From NCBI GenBank assembly GCA_004194705.1, contig SADC01001317.1:1-64000 (forward strand): a DNA stretch of 64,000 nt, in the 5' to 3' direction. Of the stretch, positions 20,501 to 31,076 are shown piece after piece. The first letter of the stretch is position 1. Every line of letters starts with the position of its first letter. A program made the position numbers and the translations under genes. This stretch comes from Ditylenchus dipsaci. Taxonomy: Eukaryota > Nematoda > Chromadorea > Rhabditida > Anguinidae. The notes under the pieces were generated by a model. That model was not told the origin of the DNA, made no database searches, and saw nothing but the letters and a program-made list of their open reading frames with translations.

Positions 20501-23500
20501 CTGAGGCTTAACTCAGCCATAAGCTGGCTGAGGATGATGGCTGAGTTAAGCCATTCGAAACGTTACTCACAGCACTCACTTTCTTCGCCATTCACCACAC
20601 ATTTACTCTGTTATCCTCAAACAAGATGCTTATGCGGAGGACATTAAGAATGGAGAGTATCTTTGCATGATTGCCGAGGGTGAGAATTTATTTTTCATTT
20701 TTTGCAAAGTTTTCAATACTTCAGACCTAAAAGAGCGAATGAACCCAGCTTCCACTGTCAACTTGCTCCAACTGGAGAACAATGAGTATCCTGCAGCACC
20801 TCCAACACGCAACTGACTTTCTTTATCAGCACAGAAATTGGGTGAATGTCTGACTTGAAGCGCTGACAGATCCTAAAAGGCATAAAAAACTTCAACTACT
20901 TCAAGAACGTCCATTGTCGCCTTCTCATTTTTGATTTTCAAGAAAGAGTGCTAGCTGTCTCCATCACATTTCTGTGATGGAGACTGGTCGATTTTTCAAT
21001 ATTAAATGTGAGGGTTAGTTAACTCATAAATAAAAATTTAATGAAAGCTAAAAAAAGTATCGAAAAATTGGATATGTATTCCGTCTACAGTTTTTGGGTA
21101 TTCTAATTTGTCTGTTATATTCTTCATATTTTTAAGAAGCACTAAAACCAAAATTCTTTACTCTACTTAATGAGCTATTAGTTAAGATATTGTCGTATAA
21201 TAAATAAGGAAAGAAATCAGACGTGGTCTGCAGCAATGTAAAAAAAAAAGAATAGTTGAACATGCACACACAAACATGCCCTTTTATTCCTTGTGTAACA
21301 GTGCTATAGAAAAGACAACATAACTTCATTGGACAGATAGGTAGCCAAAAAAACAAGTCTAACAGACACATTTTTATCGACCACTAAATAGCTTGATAGA
21401 AACAATCCATTTTTATTTCAACTGTAAATATTTTGTAACCCATCAGAATTGAAACGTTTGGTTTAGGGCATACCAGTATCCGAAAATTATTTTTCGGGTT
21501 GAGGCGTCAGTTCCGCAGTTGAGAATTTTGGATATGATACATATTTTTAAGAAATTTGCTGACTAGTTTCACTACTTTCTATTTATGTTGTCTATGAGCG
21601 CTTAGAATTTGGGGTCGATTTAGATATTTTTGTTTAATGAAAATCTCAAAAGTAATGTCGGTAGAGCTCGTGGTCAAGAACTATGTGATGCATTTTTTCT
21701 AGGCTGAAAATAGATCTTCAACCCTTAAGCGACTACCTTTCATTAACCATCCTGATCACTCAGGCTCTTTTTGCCTGTGGTTTTTTTAGCTCCAGTGACC
21801 AAAACATGCTAAAACAGGCAAATGGTCGAAATTTCAAAATGCCCAAAACTCAATTTTATATTAACCAGAACTCAAAAATAATGTCTTTTTTGAACTCCTG
21901 AGGTGATTTCGGGTCAATAGGGGTGTTTGGAAACACTTTTAAAAAAATTTCATTTGGGGGGGGGGGGTGGTTTATACTCTGGTAGGGTCAAAATTTTAAA
22001 TCATTTGAAATTCAAAGGCCCACATATGAAAGCTTAGTGTCTTGGCTACACGATTGTATTAAAATTTCATAGTTTAGATCATAGAAATGAATCTATTTTA
22101 ATGCAAATAGTTTCGATAATTTTTGAACAAAATGTTTAAAAGTTGTTCGAATCAGGTCGCAGTTATTTGCATTAAAATAAATTCATTTCTGTGAACTGAA
22201 CCAAGAAATTTCGATACAATTTTGTAGCCAAGATTCTAAGCTTTCATTTGAAGGGTAGCATGCTTGAAAAGTTTGAAAAAATATTTCATAAAAACAAGAA
22301 AAGACTCAAAATTTCATGAATATAATAAATTCTGTACCTGCCAGCTTTGCTAAAAATCCCACTAAAAGGCAGTTGCGTGGACTGAATTGAATAAAACACC
22401 ATTCTTTTTATGTGTTGAGTCCTATTGGTCATTTTAGCGACGCGTATCTGTCTATATCGCCTAATTGCCTCACACACCACTTCATAGCCGTAATTGACCA
22501 GAAAAACTCTAGTACTACAATTTACTACAATCAGTACTACAATACAATCCAAATGTGTCAAGGAAAGATTTTTGTTAACAAAAAAACCCAATAAAAACTA
22601 GATACCATAAAAATCTTAAATAGTTTTACAATGGGGAACTAAAGTATCCGGGCGTAATGGTTAACCATTCAAAAAAATATAAGCACGTTAATTTTGACGG
22701 GGTCAAAATTAAAGTAACAAAGTACAACGAACACTAATCTTTGGCAATATATTCCGTGCGAGAGGTGAAGAAGAAAGACGTCAACAAAGTGTTGTAAACC
22801 TGGAAAGAAAATCGAAGGAAGAAAATAACTGAAGTCAAATGAAAAAGCAGGACATTTGTACTGGTGAAAACAAAAAAACTGAAAAATGACCCTGGGTAGG
22901 CACTTGAAGGTTAAAATGTGTGCTTGATAGATAATCGACGTTTTTAGAAGAAAAAACGGTACTTAAAACAGAATTAAAAGTACAGACACTAGTAATTAGA
23001 GCTTGATATTTTTATACAGCAAAAGCAGCATGATGAATTACAAAAAAAACAAAAAGGGGACTGAGGCGAAAATCTCTCAACCGTGAAATGTGGCCGAACT
23101 ATTGAAAATCGTGTATAAAATTATATAGCAGTGAAAAAAATTGCCCGCAAAATTATCATCAGTCCGATTGGTATTGAAAAAAAGCAATAGCATAATAACA
23201 ATAACTACTTATATTTATATTTGCTCTATTGTTCTGCATGTTTATGTAAGCCGACCAAAAGGTGGTTGCAAATTATATTGCTCAACTTCCATTATATTTA
23301 CACAGCCGTAGCATCATATTAATTATCATCTATAGAATAGAAGAGCTAGCAGGCTTGGTAGGCCTCCGCAAAGAAACACAAAAACAACTATCTAATAGCT
23401 TGTTTAGGTGTCTCTATAGAATGTGCCCCTTGGATGCACAAACAAATAAAGTGACATTTACTCTGCACTCTTACGGCGAGAATAGCGAAAACAATGCTAT

Positions 23501-26500
23501 TAGCCTTTTTTAGAAAACTATGCATTGCTAATAATGCCTTAGGTTCGAATCCGCCTAGCTACATGTCAATTTTTTTGTTTTGTTGGTTTTTTGCTGATTT
23601 TTGATAAAAGTGATGATGGTACGGTATACCGTACGGTATTTCTAATAGAGCTGATGATGATCGATTAATCTCAGGTGCGATCAATCGCAAATCGCACCAA
23701 ATTTGGCAAAAAATGATCGCATCGCATAATCGCATGCATGCTTTTGAAATAATCGCAAATCGCAATCGCAATTTGAGAAATTGCACGATTAATCGCAAAT
23801 TTCACCATAATAAAGAATTGTACCAGCAAAGTTATCTTTAGTAATGAATGCTACTTTTTTTTCACCGAAAATACTTGGAAATCACCGAAAAATGTATATA
23901 TTTTTCTCACCGTAATGTGATCTTCCCGCAAAATACTCATTTATCACCGCAAAATACTTTTTCTTACCTCAAAAATTCTAACCGCATATTTTTTTAGTCC
24001 GAAAATAACTCATATCGCTCAGAATCCCACCTAGAGTGGTCAGTAGTACATGTAAGATGGTTTTTTAGGTTTACTAAAAAAAGTAAACTTCTTGCGAAAA
24101 CTCAATTTCACGCATCAGAATCAGACTTTAATTGGCTCAATTGCTGAGAATCTCACTCTGAACCATTCTCAACCACCTTAAACTAAACTTTAATTTTAAT
24201 TAAAGCATCCTAAACTGCTCCAAACCAGAATTTAAGTTTTCTGACAAGTCTAAAGGGTGGTTTACAGCGGTTAAAGGTGAGGTTCTGAGCGATCGAGCTT
24301 ACCAAAGTAGGATTCTGATGCGCACAATCGAATTTTTGCAATAAGGTTACTCCAATAAAACCACCTTTCAAGTGCTTCTGTGAAATCACTCTTGAAAAAG
24401 TCATAAAATTTTTTGTAGAGCTCACACACAAAATTTCCGACAAAGATGTTGCGGTTAGAGTTGGTAGCTCTTCTAAGTGGCGTGCTATTTTTTATACTAG
24501 CAGAACTTGGATGTGTAGAAGTTGTCACCAGTTTACAAAATCCTCTATTGCCAAAATTAATGGACCATTTACTGTACCCAAATTTCATAATTATCCTTCT
24601 ACTGAAAAGGCTTCCCCAACTGTTGAAAGTGGTCATCCCCATAGGCCAGCTTGCAAGGGTTGGAATCTAGAAATCGTCATGAGTGAGTCTAATTTACCTT
24701 CGACTCCATGGTGGATGGAAAGGCATCTAAATTGCTACGAGGGTCAGCAGTATCACCCGTTAATGCATGATATATTTCAAAATGAATGTCCTGGAATTTA
24801 CACCGACTTCTACAAAATGCAAGTAAGTCTTCCATAAAATTATTGTAATTATTACAACTATAAATGAGGTTATTAGGACAGGGATTTGTTTCGCAGAAAA
24901 AAACATTTTAGAAACTAATTGGCAAAATAGACAACTTTTACATCTCAAGGCCGGCCCTTTGCAACGATACACCCATTTAGCTTTTATTCCATTACTTGAG
25001 CATGCGTCTAGAAAATCGGTTTGCAGCTTTGAATTTGGAGCGATCTACGCACTCAGTAATTTTTTTGTGTATTTTTATTGAAAACATTTCACTAGTGGGT
25101 TTCAGATTTAATATACAGTGCAGTCGAAAAAGACTTCGGATCTTGCCCTCGAAACACCCGGTTTATTTTAAACCTCTGTAACAGAGAATACAGCCATGAG
25201 CTGGAAAAAGAGAGCATTCCCCATCTGGAATACATTGATGTGGAGACAGCAGCTCAACATATTTCTGGAGCATATAAGCTCATTCTAAATACTTTGAATC
25301 AGCAGCAACAGTTCGAATGGAGACCTACAGACTCTAATAAAGCGAGAAACCGACTGTCTTGACTGTCTTTTGAACCATTTAGTTTAACAAATTTCTGTTT
25401 TCATGCTAATCAGTTTTCTTATAATTTTATTTAAATAATTTACAGAAAATTTTTATCTAATCTAGTTTTTTTTAAATTTCCAATATCATTTTCGAAATAT
25501 TTTTAAATTTCTAAAAAATTTATCAAAATTTAACGGTCATTAAACTGGGTGGAAGTTCCTTTGGGCTGACCACCAGTAAAATGCCAACCATGTGAAGTGG
25601 GTTCACGTCCCGGTTGGTGTTGCGCTGAAATTCAGTCAGCGCACTAAACTTCACCATACATTATTACGATCAAATCTGTTTTGTCTTGAGCGGGATCCGA
25701 AATCTGACAGTGACTTTGGAATTCAAATGGCAGTATTTGTTGTTAATAGTTGTCGCAAATGTGCATGTTTACTTTGAATAAAGCTTTTATTTGTTAGAGT
25801 GTTAAAATTTTTGGTTTCTAAGAGCTAAAAGCAAAAATAATCGCATAATCGCACCTCAATTTTTTTGCGATAATCGTTGCGATTAATCGCATTTGATTTT
25901 TTCGAATAATCGCAATCGCATAATCGCAAAAGGTCAAATCGTCAGCTCTAATACCGAAGACCACTCCGACTGAGCCGATTTGAACAAAAATACCAACCGG
26001 TCCGTTTCGAAAATACCGAAACCGATACCGAAATGTGGAGAAATTGGAAAGTCATTATTGCTCAAGACGATGAAAATTTTTCAGTTTTTGGATTGAGAAA
26101 ATATTGAAATATATTTTTTCCCAGAAAAATAGAAAAAATAAATAGTAATTGTACGTCGATAACTGTAAAATTTATGTAAAAAATGGAATATATTCGATAA
26201 CACTTCTAACGGGTGTTTAATAATTTCCCGGACAAAACAAAAAACAAAAGATTTCTTGACATATTCTTGACAGTTGTCGTATTACCATACGCAAAAGTTA
26301 ATCAGAATGTTTGACCCCTTTCGCTGCCCTAATCTAAGCCCACACTATGACCCATCTTATAAGGATGGTTTATAGCAAATGGCACTGTCATTAATTCAGT
26401 CATTGATACTTATTTATTTGAACACAATAGTGCAGCAGGTGCCTCCACACCCAACGCAACCCATGCACATCAAAGTTGCAAAGAGCTGCCAATTTTTCTT

Positions 26501-27374
26501 CGTAAGGTTGTATAACTAAACTTTAAGGCCTCTGTTAGCCACTAAAGTTTTGGAATTACAAAATTCCAAAATAACAGTTTCGGTGCGCTTTTTCTCCTCT
26601 TTCGAAAGCTATATAACATTCCTCTGTGTTTTAAAAAAAGTGGGCACAACCACAATAATAAATAAAGGGACAGAAAAATAATTTTGAGGAAGGATTTTGA
26701 AAAGTTGACGAGCATTTTCATCACTTTAACTGGTCAAAAGTTTCATTCAGGGATCAGCATTTCAACAACATTTTGCACTATAATGTAGCGCAACTTAAGA
26801 GCTACAAGATAATGTAATTTTTTTTAGCATTTTCCGATTTTTTGCCGCAATTTTTTCGAAAAAATATACTAAATTTTTCAGGAAATTTTCGAATTGAATA
26901 ACTAAAAAATACCGATTTTTTTTGGTATACCGCGGTGTATCGAAATACCGACCGATTTTTTTTTATCAAAAATACCGTACCGAAAATACCAACCAAAGCC
27001 GAATCATCAGCTCTACTATTTAAGTTAAATTATACCAAATTAAAACATGAAAGCATGAGACTTTGAGAATTATTTTTTTCCATTTCAAGTCTAAATTTAT
27101 TTACCGGAAGGTGTTGTTGATTTATTTGCCTTTGGGCATGCGGATGTTGAGAGTGGTGGTAAAACTGTTGCTGTTGCTGGAATTGTTCTTGACCACTGCT
27201 ATTGTCCATTGCTGTTGAGCCATGCCTGCTGGCCCTCCTCCATATGGGCCTTGCTGCAACATACCGTTGTTGATGCTCAGGGGTGGAGCTGCCGCTGAGC
27301 CACCCTGCTGGTTATAGGTCATTAGGGGCTAGATTGCTAGATCAAAGGCTGAGATTGGACTGTTGGCACAGTTG
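14470..27374 (-). CDS. Seven-exon gene for a Gln/Pro/Met-rich nuclear protein, not identified
   Basis: Exons on the minus strand: 27374-27105 (5' UTR plus start), 19041-18766, 18710-18571, 17470-17379, 17256-17116, 15630-15206, 14523-14470. All introns are GT-AG with TTTTCAG or TTTTAG-like acceptors and all phases agree; introns are 55 nt to 8.1 kb. The product, about 450 residues, is rich in Q, N, S, P, G and M. It has basic clusters (KKSMLKRK, RPKK) that look like nuclear-localisation signals and a conserved-looking C-terminus (SLEDCKNFIKSVDVGVNDL ... DETRLLVQKMLQ, stop at 14472-14470). No enzymatic domain is visible. I infer a transcription co-regulator or chromatin-associated scaffold, but no family was recognised. 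Exon 1 has a frame break near 27209. The introns are full of transposons. Confidence 0.8.
14868..14985 (+). repeat. Fold-back core, single half
   Basis: CCTACCGCATAAGGAAACTC, a TATGCAT hairpin, then GTGTCTAAGGTATGTGGGTG with donor-like GTATGT at 14950-14955. It lies in intron 6 of the host gene, on the opposite strand, without its partner half. Confidence 0.65.
15206..15630 (-). CDS. Exon 6 of the Gln/Pro-rich gene
   Basis: Largest exon, 425 nt, entering in phase 1 after TTTGCAG. It encodes 141 codons: SRFPSNQIQMTNGIQP, a Ser/Thr/Asn stretch with NNNSNNHSQQQQ, then the ordered segment VSLEDCKNFIKSVDVGVNDL and ELFDFNLSKTG, ending at GTGAGT in phase 0. Frame and composition change clearly at both borders. 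Confidence 0.82.
15631..17115 (-). other. Intron 5 of the Gln/Pro-rich gene (non-coding)
   Basis: 1485 nt. It contains a diverged copy of a GTTCGTTCCCACCT / TTTACAGTCTGG module that also occurs at 31.1 and 59.5 kb, a GTCCGTCCTAACATATACTG module also at 42.9 kb, the ~88-bp direct repeat (16449-16545) and the inverted 63-bp block (16918-16985). No gene of its own. Confidence 0.5.
16449..16545 (+). repeat. ~88-bp direct repeat, copy 2
   Basis: Partner of 13818-13905, 2.6 kb away in the same orientation, with a few indels. Confidence 0.75.
17116..17256 (-). CDS. Exon 5 of the Gln/Pro-rich gene
   Basis: 141 nt between TTAATCAG and a GTTTGT donor. It encodes GEDGAAEYSSFKDVRRQRPS and PNSSQTAHQIGAMGHTPPG. 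The phase (2 bases in, 1 out) joins exon 4 and exon 6 exactly. The neighbouring frame also stays open for a while on the upstream side, but only this one fits both splice phases. Confidence 0.7.
17379..17470 (-). CDS. Exon 4 of the Gln/Pro-rich gene
   Basis: 92 nt after ATTTTCAG. It encodes YDQQQLQSTNTSVPANQLHQ followed by STTLTHNNLI and ends at a GTGGGC donor. The donor is weaker than the others. GGTGGGCAA is repeated 46 bp downstream, so an alternative end is possible. Confidence 0.7.
17841..18069. mobile_element. hAT-type MITE, 229 bp, in intron 3
   Basis: Ends GGGTTGTCGGG / CCCGACAACCC, flanked by GAATTTTG and TAATTTTG (7 of 8 match, 8-bp duplication). The termini resemble the larger hAT at 48286-51041 (TAGGGTTGTCGAG), so it is probably a non-autonomous relative. 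Confidence 0.7.
18571..18710 (-). CDS. Exon 3 of the Gln/Pro-rich gene
   Basis: 140 nt after TTTTAG. It begins QQQPTTGQVYQNGTSMQQQ and runs to NNQHLSPYGG, ending in phase 2 at GTGAGT. Separated from exon 2 by a 55-nt intron. Confidence 0.82.
18766..19041 (-). CDS. Exon 2 of the Gln/Pro-rich gene
   Basis: 276 nt, 92 codons, phase 0 at both ends (TTTTCAG acceptor, GTAAAT donor). It starts MMFPAQQPSHQMPMVNG, has a Pro/Gly run, then NKKSMLKRKSV and NDVRPKKQTYG, which look like a bipartite nuclear-localisation signal. It is the best evidence for a nuclear role. Confidence 0.82.
19572..19757. mobile_element. pogo/Tigger-like MITE, 186 bp
   Basis: CAGTCGACGCTCGATT at the left and AATCGAGCGTCTACTG at the right, flanked by TA (19570-19571, 19758-19759). 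The interior repeats GATTTAGTGTTCA. Confidence 0.75.
20280..20816 (+). CDS. 3' part of a three-exon gene or transposon-derived fragment, unidentified
   Basis: Exons 20280-20421, 20573-20679 and 20725-20816 have consensus acceptors and donors (GTCTTGCAG, GTGAGC, CACAG, GTGAGA, CTTCAG) and matching phases, giving 113 codons plus stop. Visible features: an acidic start IIEEEDSTCIWVGDG, a YRYRYFYYLKNKR stretch, Y-F-L-C-L-G-C followed by H-F-L-R-H (a possible C2H2-like metal site across the splice), and a second YLCMIAEG. The N-terminus was not found upstream; the gene is probably partial. It lies inside intron 1 of the minus-strand gene. The paired Cys/His and the setting suggest a transposon-derived zinc-binding region (inference). 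Confidence 0.5.
20830..22020. other. Non-coding intronic stretch
   Basis: AT-rich, with a short palindrome CTCCATCACA/TCTGTGATGGAG (20958-20980) and a G-tract near 21955-21968. No gene seen. Confidence 0.35.
22030..22255. repeat. Inverted repeat, ~100-bp arms
   Basis: GAAAGCTTAGTGTCTTGGCTACA... and its inverse ...TGTAGCCAAGATTCTAAGCTTTC, with ATGCAAATA/TATTTGCAT at the loop. Probably a small fold-back MITE. Confidence 0.7.
22260..23590. other. Anonymous intronic stretch with one tRNA-like box
   Basis: Around 23545-23570 a GGTTCGAATCC (B box) occurs, without a clear A box or stems. No gene seen. Confidence 0.3.
24419..24822 (+). CDS. Candidate exon inside the inner hAT-like element, FLYWCH-like
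   Basis: Open for 134 codons from a TTTTTTGTAG acceptor to a GTAAGT donor. It includes KWRAIFYTSRTWMCRSCHQF and, about 20 residues later, KFHNYPST: a W-x-C...C...H-N-x-P spacing like the FLYWCH zinc finger common in transposon-derived proteins. A Trp/His-rich part follows (PWWMERHLNCYEGQQYHPL). The spacing between the cysteines is shorter than usual, so the family call is tentative. The opposite strand is also partly open here (24271-24642) but has no recognisable motif. Confidence 0.45.
25185..25362 (+). CDS. Candidate last exon of the same unidentified protein
   Basis: After TGTAACAG the frame encodes EYSHELEKESIPHLEYIDVE, then a Gln run before PTDSNKARNRLS and a stop. The codon choice and acidic/helical character look like real coding. 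However, the phase does not join the donor at 24822 directly, so an intermediate exon or a one-base error is needed. Confidence 0.4.
27105..27374 (-). CDS. Exon 1 of the Gln/Pro-rich gene, with a frame break
   Basis: Preceded by AAATTTCAG. All frames contain stops before the ATG at 27322-27320, so 27374-27323 is likely 5' UTR in a second transcript exon. The frame from that ATG reads MTYNQQGGSAAAPPL ... GMLQQGPYGGGPAGMAQQQ. Near 27209 the sensible sequence moves by one base to MDNSSGQEQFQQQQQFYHHS and INQQHLP, which ends at GTAAAT in the phase needed by exon 2. Either one base was lost in a CAACAGCAA run (real or assembly), or translation begins at the second ATG (27209-27207) and the first frame is an overlapping upstream ORF. 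Confidence 0.65.
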
Positions 27375-28670
27375 CTGAAATTTAAATTGGGTTTAAAGAG
27401 CTTTGAACACAGTCTTTTGGAGAAATTATAAATATGCCATCAAACATTCACAAGGAAAACGCATAAGAAACGCGAACACACGGTTTTTTAGCATACTGAA
27501 CGAAAACATTCAAAGTTTCAATTCAAAATAAGAAAGGGAGCTAGAGAAAACAAACCAGCGTTTTCTTTGCCTATTTCTGCATCTTCCCTGCTCTCCTTGG
27601 AGTCAACCTTTATTAACCCTTTCTAATTCCCATTGATTTTGTAGTAAAGGGGAACAATCACAAGACTCAAGATCAGGCAACAACTACAGTTTAAAAAGTC
27701 ACAATAAAGAAAAAACAAGAAAAAGTTTTAAATAAATGTGTGTATAATTCATCCTTTTAATATGTTACAAGTGAATATGATTGAGCAGTGTATTGAAATC
27801 CTAAGTGGTTTTTTAGGGATACCTAAAACCACCATTTTGAATTTAAAAATAGCTGATAGTAGTGATGGCCAGGCCCTGAGCCTAAGATTAAGCCTGATAC
27901 CTACGGGCCGAGGGAGGTGTTTGCGGTATATTACTTTAGCTCTAATATTCAATTTTAATTACACATTAATAAATCGTAACTTCGGCACTCAATTTGTATC
28001 AGGTTGTCGGATAATTTTGGCCACCAAATTGAAGTAACTTATACTTTCTGATATGTTGAAAATATTTTTTTATATAAAAAATTGGGTAAACTTTTTGTTG
28101 GAATTTCGGAAATACTCGCATAAGCTCTATTAACCCCTCACCCTCTAACAACCCCCACCCTCATTTTTGACTAGGATTTCAAAGTTAGGGCTATTTTCGA
28201 TTTAGAATTCAAAACTTTTCAGGGGTCGAAAATTAATCCCCAGAGGGATTGGTAGAGATTATACGGTAAATTTGATGGAAGAGTCAAGTATGAAATTTAA
28301 TTTTCGAAACTCCAACAAATAGTTCACAGTAGTTATAATATATAAAAATATTTTTTAATATATTACAAATTGGAAGTCACTTCAATTTTCTGGCCACGGT
28401 TACCCAGCAGCCTGATATTTAAATTGGATTGTATAAATTCGACTGTATAAAAATAGCTGCGTTACAACATTAAAAACTCAACTCGTGAATATGCTTACTC
28501 CCCAGGCTGTTCTGACGGGTATCAGAAATAGAAAATTGGAGTAAAAACATTGGCATTTCTTTCTGGAACCGGTTTTGGCAGAGTTGTGTAAAAACTTTAT
28601 ATAATAAAGATGAATTTTTAATGTCTCCAACATATTATAGTAATTATTACTAGTGTTTCCGTGGACAACA
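27375..28670. other. Region upstream of the Gln/Pro-rich gene
   Basis: 27530-27700 is slightly GC-richer. Further 5' UTR exons may exist (the acceptor before 27374 implies one) but I could not place them. A minus-strand donor-like CCAGTG|GTAAGT at about 28792-28801 is a candidate. Confidence 0.3.
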
Positions 28671-30110
28671 AATGAGAAGTACACTTGCTGATGCCCCTCC
28701 TGTTACGATAAAAAGGCAATCATCACCAGAAGAAACATCTGTTGGGGGTAGCAGCAAAAACAAATAAAGGCTAGAACAGACTACAACTACTTACCACTGG
28801 CAGATAATAAAGGTGAAAGAAACAAAAAGAAACTGATAAAATAGTGATAAGAAATTATGCAGATTTTTTACTCGACTTAATTTTAATTATTTAAAATTAA
28901 TATTTTTGATAATTCTAGTCATCTAAAAATGTTTAAAAAGCTTTTTAAAAAAAATTAACTTTAGACTGCATCCGAAACTTTTTTAAAAATCTTCCAAAAA
29001 CTTTTAGTAATTGAAAAAATGAACGGAAAGAGTGTATTTTGCAATATTTAGAAAAAAGATGTGATTCATAGAAATACGCACATTTCATCATCCATTGCAA
29101 AATTTAAATCGCTGACCTTTTATGGAAAAGTAAAAACAAGTTGTTTTGCAATTTTGTGTATTAGCACTTTGAAAAAACTGCTGAAACAGCTATTCAGCAG
29201 GCAATATATCAGACAGATTTGTACTTTAGTCACAAAATTACAAGCTCGCGAAGAGTTAGTGTACGAAGACATATGGATACCGACTGAGAAGTTCTTATAA
29301 TGCAGAACTCCATAACTGCAAAAAAACTAGACAATATTAATATATCTTTTTCATTTTAAAGTGAACGCGTTGAGATTACAGCATACGAATCAGGAAGCGC
29401 TCGCACAAAACTGACAAACTTCAACTTTTTCTCGTTGGAAAACAAATCTTACAATAACTTCTCTATGATCAAGCATGTTGATGGTTTTCTCTAACGGTCA
29501 AATTTCTACACTTCTTGAATTTTTATTGTCCAAATATGAAGAAGAACTAGATGTCGTCTAACTGCATAAAAACAACCACTTACATAGGAACATATCGAAC
29601 TGTACGAATAAATTTGAAAAAAAAAACGATAATCACATAAATCAATTGATCAGCAGTCAATAACTACCTCTAAACACCCCAGTGCAACTATAATCCCAAG
29701 CAAATACAAGCAAATACATAATAGGAAGCAGCAGCAGCATCAGGAGCCACCACCCTTCTTCTCCAAACAAGAGGAAGAAAAAGAAAAGAAATTATTGGAA
29801 ACATTGGTAGTGCAGCCACCCAATGGACAGCCATCACCGGGGATGAATATATATAAAAAAAGGAAGCAGTGGAAAAGAAAAGAGTCAGTCACAAAATTCC
29901 TCCTGCTCCAATGGTATTATTCGCCTCCAAAAATATTTTCTTCTCTTTCGACTAAAAACACCAGCACAAATCATTTTGGACTGCTTTGCTGCTGCGCAGT
30001 CCTCCTCTACTGCTTCTCCTTCCCCAATGCAATCAGGGACTCCCTCGCTATCGCTTATTGAAATAGTAGTAGCAATAATAAACAGGATCAAATGGCGAAA
30101 GGGCAAAAAA
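28671..30110. other. GC-elevated islands; no secure gene
   Basis: 28672-28767 is a 31-codon plus-strand frame (MRSTLADAPPVTIKRQSSPE...) followed by AATAAA. 29640-30060 is CAG/CCA-rich with a plus frame of about 140 codons lacking an early ATG (includes KQEEEKEKKLLETLVVQPPN). The minus strand is open in places too. These could be exons, UTR or regulatory DNA. Confidence 0.3.
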
Positions 30111-30589
30111 TTTAAAAAAATTTCAAGAAGAAAAATTTTATCAGTAACAAGTCAGTTTTTAAAAAATGAATATTTTTTCCAAAATTTGTTGATAGGTTGC
30201 ACAATCTGCTTCGGCTTTAAAAATTCAAAAACTAACACTACTGTTAGATCCCTTAAATGCACACTGTCTCATATATGAACCAAACCCTAAAATGCCATTT
30301 CACTTAACAAATAATTTATTTCTCACAATTTTTCTACCAGTTTGTGGAAAAAATAATTTGTGAAAAAAAATAAGAAAAAATAGAAAAATAACAAACATAC
30401 TGTTTAAAATTCACGAAAAATTAATTCGCCTAAAAAGGTCAAAATTCACGGTTGTGAAAATATTTTTTCTTGATGTTCTGAAGGCAAAATCAAGGTTTTT
30501 TTCCAAAAGCAGAATTGCTCAGTCTTGTACTATTCATTGAAAAAAACCGCACATCGATATCTTTAGTGGTCGTTGAATAAAACATGTTT

Positions 30590-31035
30590 GAAGTTCGTTC
30601 CATATACGGGACAGTGCGCCAGGATGTGTTTCACGTACCGTATTTCCTCTAATTGCAGCCCCCTCTAATTGCAGCCCCTCTAACTTCAAGTGGTCTAAAA
30701 TTTATGTTTTTATTCGCTGTTTGAGCTGTCTAAGAAGTGCCTGCGAGGGATTTCAAAAATCTAACAGGCACTTTTCACACAACTTAAACAGTAAATTAAA
30801 ACACGAGTTTTGAACCACTTGAAGTTTTTGAACCACTTGAAATTAGAATTTTAAGGCAATTAGAATTTACTCTAATTTGTATGGAAAAGTTGCAAAAAAT
30901 AGTGAAATCAAAACCCTTGCGACTTTTTAGAGCGGATTGGTAAAAGCAACTGGCGAAAATGTTTAAAATTTGAAAAAAGTGTGCTGCCTCTAGGCGGGAA
31001 CGAAAACGAGTGATGTTCTACGCGCACTGTCCCAT
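30590..31035. repeat. Inverted-repeat module with a TACCGTATTTCCTC end
   Basis: CGTTCCATATACGGGACAGTGCGC at about 30597 is mirrored by GCGCACTGTCCCATATATGG at about 31021. Inside is TACCGTATTTCCTCTAATTG, the end motif of a MITE family seen at 40866, 57204 and 61614. No gene. Confidence 0.5.
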
Positions 31036-31076
31036 ATATGGGACACCCAAATACTAATTTTGGTGTTTTTGGAATA

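Larger units (their letters stand above)
23600..27016. mobile_element. Nested pair of hAT-like elements in intron 1
   Basis: Outer flanks (about 23600-23644 and 25951-27016) are rich in ACCGTACCG and AATACCGA motifs and end on the right with ATCATCAGCTCTA at about 27002-27014. The inner part, 23645-25950, starts TAGAGCTGATGATGATCG and ends ATCGTCAGCTCTA, with arrays of AATCGCATAATCGCA near both ends. Termini of the TAGAGCTGA type with palindromic subterminal motifs suggest hAT. I could not read a clean 8-bp duplication for either, so the boundaries are approximate. Confidence 0.55.
19042..27104 (-). other. Intron 1 of the Gln/Pro-rich gene, 8.1 kb, transposon-filled
   Basis: Joins exon 1 (CCG|GTAAAT) to exon 2 (TTTTCAG|ATG). 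It contains a pogo-like MITE, an opposite-strand gene fragment at 20280-20816, a fold-back at about 22030-22255 and a nested hAT-like pair from about 23.6 to 27.0 kb. The rest is AT-rich with no signal I can name. Confidence 0.65.

Noticed and set aside
25555..25795. tRNA-like GTGGGTTCACGTCCCGG with a downstream AATAAA
   Set aside because: B-box-like, but no A box or pairing stems could be fitted; too weak to call a tRNA or SINE.
29795..30061. 88-codon plus frame as a gene
   Set aside because: No ATG in the protein-like part, no splice context that could be confirmed, and the second half is hydrophobic Cys-rich text typical of chance.
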